The translations under genes were made by a program, and so were the position numbers. Positions 59,047 to 64,000 of a stretch of DNA of 64,000 bases are shown one piece after another; positions within the stretch are counted from its first letter, which is position 1, and each line of letters begins with the position of its first letter. Origin of the DNA: CAYUST01 sp964447535 (GTDB taxonomy: Bacteria; Patescibacteriota; Gracilibacteria; Absconditabacterales; Absconditicoccaceae); assembly GCA_964447535.1 (NCBI GenBank), contig CAYUST010000002.1, forward strand, positions 62,001 through 126,000, written 5' to 3'. Below the pieces are notes generated by a model. That model did not search any database. It saw only the letters and a program-made list of their open reading frames with translations, and was not told the DNA's origin.

Positions 59047-60150
59047 ATGCCCCGTCTCATTACCTCAGAATCTGTTGCTGCTGGACATCCAGACAAACTC
59101 TGTGATCAAATTTCTGATGCCCTTCTCGATGCCTATCTCTCCCAAGATCCCCATGCGAGAGTAGCTTGCGAGTGCTTGGTCACCACCGATCATCTCACGA
59201 TTGCAGGTGAAATCACCTCAACTGCACAGGTAAATCACGCCGAAGTTGCCAGAAAAACTATCATCGACATAGGATATGATAGACCTGATCTCTATTTCGA
59301 TGGACACACCTTTGCTATCACTGATTTGATTCATACCCAGTCACCCGATATTGCACAAGGGGTGGACACCTGAGGCGCAGGTGATCAAGGATTGATGTAT
59401 GGGTTTGCTTGTGATGAAACACCAGATCTTATGCCAGCTCCCATCTGGTATGCACATAGATTAGCAAAACAACTTCATGACGTCAGAAGCCAGCAAATTT
59501 TGTGATATCTACGTCCGGATGGCAAAACACAAGTCACTATTGCCTATGACGAACATGGAAAACCCATGAGAATTGATACGATTGTCCTCTCTACGCAACA
59601 TGGACCAGAAGTCAGTCAAACGCAACTGCATGCCGATATCAAGGAACACGTTATTCTCCCTATTGCAGGTGAACTTATTGATGCTGATACTATCTTTCAT
59701 ATCAATCCTACGGGGACGTTTGTCATCGGAGGACCCCATGGTGATACTGGACTCACCTGAAGAAAAATTATTGTAGATACCTATGGGGGTGTAGGTAGAC
59801 ATGGAGGTGGTGCATTCTCTGGGAAAGACCCCACCAAAGTAGATAGATCTGCTGCCTATATGGCAAGATATCTCGCCAAGCGCATCGTTGCAGAAGGTCG
59901 AGCGAGTAGGTGTGAAGTACAACTCTCGTATGCAATTGGCGTAGCACAACCCGTGAGTGTGCATGTAGAGACCTTTGGGACAGAGCAACGATCTACCAAA
60001 GAAATTGAACAACGAATCAAGAAAAGCTTTGACCTCTCTCCTGCAGGTATCATTGCATTCTTGCATCTCAAACAACCCATCTATCAAAAAACCGCATCCT
60101 ACGGTCACTTTGGCAGAAACGACGTCTCTTGGGAACAAGTGCTCGCATAA
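59047..60150 (+). CDS. metK: S-adenosylmethionine synthetase
   Basis: A 367-residue enzyme ending at TAA, slightly shorter than the usual 380-400. Signatures: SESVAAGHPDKLCDQISDA (ATP-binding His), GVDTGGAGDQGLMYGFA (about 105-121, one glycine UGA), [20 protein letters not shown], and GRHGGGAFSGKDPTKVDRSA (phosphate-binding loop), then YAIGVAQPVSV. It makes S-adenosylmethionine for methylation. Only four internal UGA codons, each at a conserved glycine. Confidence 0.96.
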
Positions 60151-60163
60151 AAAAACCGATATC

Positions 60164-60191
60164 AAAAAAGCGACCTCCGGTCGCTTTTTTT
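60164..60191 (+). terminator. Intrinsic terminator after metK
   Basis: AAAAAAGCGACC-TCC-GGTCGCTTTTTTT. Confidence 0.93.
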
Positions 60192-60220
60192 GGTTGTTCT
60201 CTTACCTCTTACAAAGGTGT

Positions 60221-60628
60221 CTATTTTTTGTGAAAACTTGATCACACTACGCCACATCACACGATAATAACTACCAGGGTCACCCAAAATCTTCGGTCAC
60301 TATAGTAGCTAATGAGTTGGTCATATGAGCCAGATTGTGAAACAAAGGGAAGCCACATGATTGCATCCAGAAAGAAAGAAAGCAGGACGACTCATACACC
60401 GAATTGCAAACCATGCGCCATAGTAGCATATGCTCTTCTCTGGGAGAAATAGAGTACGCATCGAAGTAGCGTCACTACCAATGCTATCAATACACTTGCA
60501 TACCAAAGTTCGTCTGGCATGTCAGTAGTAGTCATATCAACTCATGCTATCAATGCATATATAATTCCCACGACCATGGTAGTGAGATAACTTCCTATAC
60601 CGTACCAAATGATCGATTTATACTGCAT
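60221..60628 (-). CDS. Membrane protein, 135 aa
   Basis: ATG 60628 to TAG, with four UGA glycines (ALIAGVDM, FGVGVVLL, IIVGCGVVGSSF). Four hydrophobic segments alternate with short polar loops. Composition is that of a small polytopic membrane protein; the arrangement of four helices with charged loop YFSQRRAYA resembles DUF5367-type proteins, but not securely. It lies downstream of the CsoR-like gene on the same strand, 27 bases away, and may be its regulated partner. Confidence 0.65.
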
Positions 60629-60655
60629 GAAATTTGGAAAGTGATAAAGGTATCT

Positions 60656-60940
60656 CTATTTTCTTTGAGACACATCCCACATTTTCACAAACTCATCTAC
60701 AAATTTTTCTCTCTTCTTGTTCTTATCTGACATTTGCTTAGCGCCTGTCGTTAATAAATGAAACTTGAGTACATTCATGTTGAGTGATTTCAATAATCCC
60801 ATTGCAGCGTTGATCTGTTGTGCTAGATCAGGACACTCTGCATCATGGGTGATCATGTGTTCAAGTTTTTCCATCAGTCCACTTACTTTTTTGAGTGAAG
60901 TGATTGCTTTTTTCTTCTGTTCATTTGAAAAGTTTGCCAT
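60656..60940 (-). CDS. CsoR/FrmR-type metal-sensing repressor
   Basis: A 94-residue all-helical protein ending at TAG. The pattern AITSLKKVSGLMEKLEHMIT, CPDLAQQINAAMGLLKSLNM and VLKFHLLT matches the CsoR/RcnR/FrmR (DUF156) family RLxRIxGQVxGIxRMIE..C.DVLxQIxAxxxAL....L..H. The key Cys (in ECPDL) and the later His are present; the second Cys of copper sensors appears replaced. These tetrameric repressors release DNA on binding Cu(I), Ni(II) or formaldehyde. The metal sensed cannot be fixed here. Confidence 0.72.
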   Translation of the reverse strand: MANFSNEQKKKAITSLKKVSGLMEKLEHMITHDAECPDLAQQINAAMGLLKSLNMNVLKFHLLTTGAKQMSDKNKKREKFVDEFVKMWDVSQRK

Positions 60941-61093
60941 TGTTATAAGAGAAAAAATAAAATTGGATTACATAACCTTAGGTACTGGTGAAATATAGAT
61001 GTTTTAAAATCAAAAACAAGTGGAAAGACACACACTTGCATCTTGCATCAAAAAAGTTATAGTAGGTCAAACGCTTTATTTTTTATATTTCCA

Positions 61094-61642
61094 ATGCAAT
61101 ATATTCGTTTAGGTCTCATAGGTATGAGCCTATTAGTACTTAGTGGATGTCAGCTATGGGGACAAAAAGCTACTCCTCGCGCTACCCCTGCTACGACTGA
61201 TCAAATTGCACCACCTCCCCCACCCATGATTCCTTTGCCTACTACTGTTGAACTTCCTTATGTCATGTATGATGATGGAGGTGTCTCTGGTATGCTGATC
61301 GGCTGCAATGATAGTTTGGTAACCGTACCCGTTGCTGTCCCAGGAGCAATTACCAACTGGCAAGGTCTCCTCAGTTGGATGTATACAGAGTTGTTTGCAC
61401 AGACCAGCAAAGGAACACTTGAAACTGCCCTTCCTCCAACCGGTATGACTCTCCAATCGCTCACGACCACTGCTACAGGTGCACATGTTGCTTTCAATGG
61501 AACATTGATGTTGTGAGGAGCTTGTGATGCTCCGAGAGTATCAGAGCAACTCAAAAAAGTAGTTTCTCAATTTCCACAATTTACCACGATCAAAATCTCT
61601 ATGAATGGTACAGGTATAGATGAATTTATGAGTACCAAATAG
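61094..61642 (+). CDS. Lipoprotein with GerMN-like domain
   Basis: A 182-residue lipoprotein ending at TAG with one UGA glycine (LMLGGACD). The lipobox LLVLSGC puts cysteine at about residue 16. A Pro-rich spacer (APPPPPMIPLP) is followed by a GerMN-like domain: ALPPTGMTLQSLTTTATGAH, VAFNGTLML and VVSQFPQFTTIKISMNG. GerMN domains occur in spore-germination and in many CPR cell-surface lipoproteins; their ligand is unknown. Monocistronic, with a terminator 20 bases downstream. Confidence 0.78.
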
Positions 61643-61660
61643 TCGAGAGCAGAGACCAAA

Positions 61661-61688
61661 AAAACACCCTTGTTGGGTGTTTTTTTTT
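61661..61688 (+). terminator. Intrinsic terminator after GerMN lipoprotein
   Basis: AAAACACCC-TTGTT-GGGTGTTTTTTTT. Confidence 0.9.
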
Positions 61689-61720
61689 GAAAATAGTAAG
61701 TAGCAAGAACAATGGTCCTA

Positions 61721-61903
61721 CTAGCAAATTTTTGCTCTGCACATATTGAACAACGCTTCATGTAAAAGGGGGTGATCAGGAATATCCAACAACGAAAGAT
61801 GCATCAGATCATCCTCGAGACTATATGCCAATCTCTGTCCCCAGAGATCCACCAAGAAATTGGTCAAAAAGTGTGCATCGTGTTCTGCGTGTTCTTCTGT
61901 CAT
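61721..61903 (-). CDS. Small hypothetical protein, 60 aa
   Basis: ATG 61903 to TAG, 60 codons. Acidic and histidine-rich N-terminus (MTEEHAEHDAHFLTNFLVDL), then leucine-rich DDLMHLSLLDIPDHPLLHEA. Composition is protein-like and the stop is not UGA. It is not related to anything I recognise. It converges with the GerMN lipoprotein gene. Confidence 0.45.
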   Translation of the reverse strand: MTEEHAEHDAHFLTNFLVDLWGQRLAYSLEDDLMHLSLLDIPDHPLLHEALFNMCRAKIC

Positions 61904-62047
61904 GAGAGTTTTGGTTTGTGTTTAAAGGGGGTATTTTTGTTTGTTAGTTTATACTACCCCACTCCCCTCTTTTTTGCAAAAAAATCCCACCTGAATCGAC
62001 GCTTCTATTTGACAGTAGTAGAAAAAAATATAAGCAATTTTCAGCTT

Positions 62048-62076
62048 AAAAAAAACAGTCGGTAATGTACCGACTG
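62048..62076 (-). terminator. Intrinsic terminator of 62100 gene
   Basis: On the minus strand CAGTCGGTA-CAT-TACCGACTG, a perfect 9-bp stem, followed by eight T. The next table-25 stop of the upstream gene (TAA, 62046-62048) overlaps the end of the T-run. Confidence 0.92.
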
Positions 62077-62099
62077 CATAGATCTTTTTCTCTCAACCA

Positions 62100-62609
62100 T
62101 CAGGGATGGGAGAGGTGTTCAGGGAAAACAGATTGTTCTTCTTGCGTATCATCAGAATCAAGCTTATTTTGTTCTCTCACCATGTTAGACAAGGCAATAT
62201 CAGGTTTGGACTTCTTATTCCATAGTGCCCTCCACTGCCTTTTGATCCTTTTTGTCACGATACCCCGAGAGCTAGTTGGATCATAATCAGGATCATGTAG
62301 ATTCTGATATGCATCTTCCAATAAGTCATCAGGCATTTTTCCAATTCTCCGGATCCAGGCCCAAAACAATTGGCCTATTTTTTGTAGCTTGAGTTTCCAG
62401 GCTATTATAACCCGTGATCTCAATAAACCAATAAGATCCTTGGGAGACATGTCCTTGCTCTCATGTTCCAATGGGGGGCGATATATTGCAGTACCAAATG
62501 ATTGATCCAGCAAATCGTAGGTCCCCTTCAAAAATTTGAGCACAAGCATGAGCACACTAATGACGATGCTTCTTACTACATTAATGATCCATTTAACTAT
62601 CTTTTCCAT
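62100..62609 (-). CDS. Membrane-anchored protein, 169 aa, apparently ending at UGA
   Basis: A 169-residue protein with one N-terminal hydrophobic helix (WIINVVRSIVISVLMLVLKF) and a polar, basic-then-acidic remainder (KSKPDIALSNMVREQNKLDS). No internal UGA. The frame meets UGA at 62100-62102. With table 25 it would run 18 more codons through the terminator hairpin to TAA at 62046-62048, exactly at the end of the T-run, so the stop could not be in most terminated transcripts. One of four such genes in the window. Function unknown. Confidence 0.62.
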   Translation of the reverse strand: MEKIVKWIINVVRSIVISVLMLVLKFLKGTYDLLDQSFGTAIYRPPLEHESKDMSPKDLIGLLRSRVIIAWKLKLQKIGQLFWAWIRRIGKMPDDLLEDAYQNLHDPDYDPTSSRGIVTKRIKRQWRALWNKKSKPDIALSNMVREQNKLDSDDTQEEQSVFPEHLSHP

Positions 62610-62676
62610 ACTTCGTTTTTTGTTGGTATGAGAGTATTCTTTTTTAACAAAAAGTCAAGCTTATTTTGAAAAGATG

Positions 62677-63660
62677 CTACTTGCTCTCTCTACTTGCATG
62701 ATACAGTGCTGCTACGGTGATACGGAAAAATTTGGTAAATGAGTCTTTGACAGGACATCCAAAAATTGCCTCATCAGGCATAGCTATATCACTTGGTAAT
62801 CATCATCTTATTTTCGCATATGCTCTAAGATTAAACGACTCATTAGAGATCTCCTTCATTATACTTTCAAGATGCACTGCAGCTTCTGCTGATATTCAAT
62901 GTACTCTTGTATCATCATAAAATTCACCTTCTGGGCATTCGGGATAATACCCTCCTCCAGGTAATTTACCCCTTACCAGTCGCATCAAATGTATTCATAA
63001 ATTTGCAAGAAAGTACCGAGATTGAGGTGCTTTTGCTTCCTTCAATGGAAAGGTATTACCTTCCTCAAGTTGGTTAGTAAGGTGCAGGATATACGGCATT
63101 GTTTGTACTACTAGTTGCGACATAATCAGTGGATCAGTCAGCTGTTCAAAGGCATTTTCAGGCTTTCATTGCCCTGCTTGCCTACATCAGTCTTTTGCTA
63201 ATTTCTTTTTCAATATCCCATATTCAGTTCACTGGTTATACACCTCAGGAAATTGCTTTCGGATATGTAAATTGACTCCTACAACTACTTCTGGCAATAC
63301 ATTCATTGCTTCATCGTAGGTGAGCTGAGTAATTTTACACATATCTTCGTAGGTAAGCTCTGTAGGTATGTTGGGTTCATAATACGCGTATGCATGTTCA
63401 ATCCACAATGCTATAGCATCATGGGAGAGCTGATATTCCATGTTTTTTTCTTCATTATTTTGCTTTAGGAGTTCATCATAGGTCAGGCTACTAAAATCCT
63501 TACCTTGCAGTGCGTCGAGGGCAGCGATGATTTTTTCTTTTCACCAACGAGTAATCTTTTGAAGCTTTATTTTCCCGTTGTGATAGGGACAGGTAATTTG
63601 CCTTTCAAAAAATTGTTTTTGAACCTCAGGTGAGAATGTACTGAATTTTTCTTCCCTCAT
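62677..63660 (-). CDS. Hypothetical protein, 327 aa
   Basis: A 327-residue protein ending at TAG, assembled with about eight UGA glycines (RWGKEKI, NQGTEYGI, LANLGIHL, KIRGGLPSD). No signal peptide or transmembrane helix. Features: a CPYHNGKIKL stretch early on, a helical centre (LTYEDMCKITQLTYDEAMNV), LPGGGYYPECPEGEFYDDTR and a C-terminal helical region. No family recognised. It lies just upstream of a possible promoter-free spacer and before trxB's terminator on the same strand. Confidence 0.6.
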
Positions 63661-63759
63661 TGTTGCAACCTATGATAAAAGTTAAGCATATATTTCAAAA
63701 ACTCTTATACATATATTGACATAAAAGTCAATATTAGCGTATTTTCTCTCTTTCATATC

Positions 63760-63781
63760 AAAAAAGGACTCTATGAGTCCT
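63760..63781 (-). terminator. Intrinsic terminator of trxB
   Basis: On the minus strand AGGACTC-ATA-GAGTCCT followed by six T, downstream of the tail repeats. Confidence 0.88.
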
Positions 63782-63795
63782 CTTAAGCACCAACA

Positions 63796-63909
63796 ATGCT
63801 TGTATTCTTTCCTAATGTGCTGAGAGAAAATGCTTGTATTTTTCCTTACATGTGTGAAGTCAAAAAATGCTTGTATTTTCTCTTTACGTATGTGAAGTGA
63901 GAAAATGCT
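63796..63909 (-). repeat. Three tandem ~37-bp repeats at trxB 3' end
   Basis: Units begin (plus strand) ATGCTTGTATT at 63796, 63830 and 63867, and a fourth partial start at 63905, with lengths 34, 37 and 38 bp. On the minus strand the unit reads AGCATTTTCTCACTTCACAT then ACGTAAAG; the first copy contains the end and stop of trxB. Copies diverge by a few bases. Confidence 0.8.
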
Positions 63910-64000
63910 CGGCTTCAAGTGCTGCCATACAACCCGTACCCGCAGAGGTAATGGCTTGTCTATATTGTTTATCCTGTACGTCGCCAGCTGCATAGACGCC
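63884..64000 (-). CDS. trxB: Thioredoxin reductase, C-terminal end only
   Basis: Only the last 38 codons are in the window, ending at TAA 63884-63886. The sequence GVYAAGDVQDKQYRQAITSA followed by GTGCMAALEAEHFL is the highly conserved C-terminal FAD-binding segment of thioredoxin reductases (GVFAAGDVxDxxYRQAxTAAGxGCxAAxxAxxYL). The enzyme reduces thioredoxin with NADPH. Its end lies in the first unit of the tandem repeat. Confidence 0.93.
   Translation of the reverse strand, partial: GVYAAGDVQDKQYRQAITSAGTGCMAALEAEHFLTSHT

Noticed and set aside
63682..63993. A 103-codon ORF with repeated 'HIRKE' units at the window end
   Set aside because: It is the tandem repeat read out of frame; the true frame is the trxB C-terminus.
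1..64000. UGA read as tryptophan (table 4), as in mycoplasmas
   Set aside because: UGA codons occupy P-loop, GxGxxG, LSGGE and other invariant glycine sites, and tryptophans are coded by UGG with a CCA tRNA present.
1..64000. All UGA-free genes as foreign DNA
   Set aside because: greA and the FKBP lipoprotein also avoid UGA and look like ordinary core genes, so absence of UGA alone may reflect high expression. Only the adhesin/barrel pair and the UGA-ended genes carry further evidence.

Overview
The window comes from a bacterium that reads UGA as glycine (translation table 25). With the standard code most genes look shattered. With UGA=Gly they become full-length, and the UGA codons fall on invariant glycines: the P-loop of MiaA, the GxGxxG of an FAD enzyme, the LSGGE signature of an ABC ATPase, the Walker A of a GspE/PilB ATPase, the IDGGKGQL of UvrC and the GAGDQG region of MetK. 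Table 25 is known from Candidatus Absconditabacteria (SR1) and Gracilibacteria (BD1-5/GN02) in the Candidate Phyla Radiation. The gene content fits: many small secreted or lipoprotein genes, minimal housekeeping sets, few metabolic pathways. A tRNA-Trp with anticodon CCA is present, which reads UGG only. All CDS coordinates below assume table 25.

Layout. 0-2 kb: minus-strand operon of membrane proteins. 2.6-3.5 kb: tRNA-Thr, tRNA-Trp, a 100-N assembly gap and tandem copies of the tRNA 3' end. 3.5-5 kb: three related lipoprotein genes. 5.1-8 kb: a GH3-type acyl-adenylate amidosynthetase and an NDH-2-like oxidoreductase. 8-12.4 kb: unknown and secreted proteins. 12.4-16.6 kb: minus-strand accessory block with a squalene/phytoene synthase-like protein, a RhuM-Fic fusion, an ADP-ribosylglycohydrolase and a PD-(D/E)XK-like nuclease. 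16.6-18.4 kb: aspS. 18.6-22.7 kb: two UGA-free, Bacteroidota-looking surface-protein genes, one with a type IX secretion C-terminal sorting domain. 23.3-34.8 kb: housekeeping genes (asnS, M16 protease, alr, murA, an N-terminally shortened priA, tag, a phosphodiester glycosidase, superoxide dismutase, an RsuA-like pseudouridine synthase). 35.7-50.4 kb: plus-strand core genes (a DksA-like protein, miaA, dnaG, an ABC ATPase, a stand-alone IleRS C-terminal domain, a RelA/SpoT-like protein, gspE/pilB, a hibernation factor, greA, uvrC, an FKBP lipoprotein, a DUF134 protein). 50.7-54.6 kb: an AT-rich, minus-strand four-gene module around a MORC/Hsp90-like GHKL ATPase, the best candidate here for an undescribed conflict or defence system. 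54.7-64 kb: TerC, DedA, metK, a CsoR-type repressor, lipoproteins, and the 3' end of trxB at the edge.

Genes that may work together: alr, a hypothetical gene and murA overlap or abut in a peptidoglycan-precursor operon. tag and the glycosidase gene are stop-to-start adjacent. The four genes of the 50.7-54.6 kb block share one strand. Promoters that can be read have TTGACA-like and TATAAG-like boxes separated by exactly 16 bp. Intrinsic terminators are common and clear.

Two oddities stand out besides the accessory modules. Four genes without internal UGA (10264, 25099, 62609 and 55138 starts) appear to end at UGA just before an intrinsic terminator, which table 25 should not allow. The largest surface-protein gene has no UGA in 882 codons. 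Both suggest either recent import from standard-code bacteria or strong gene-specific avoidance of UGA. No rRNA, CRISPR array, integrase or transposase was seen. All family calls are by eye from sequence motifs; no database search was possible.
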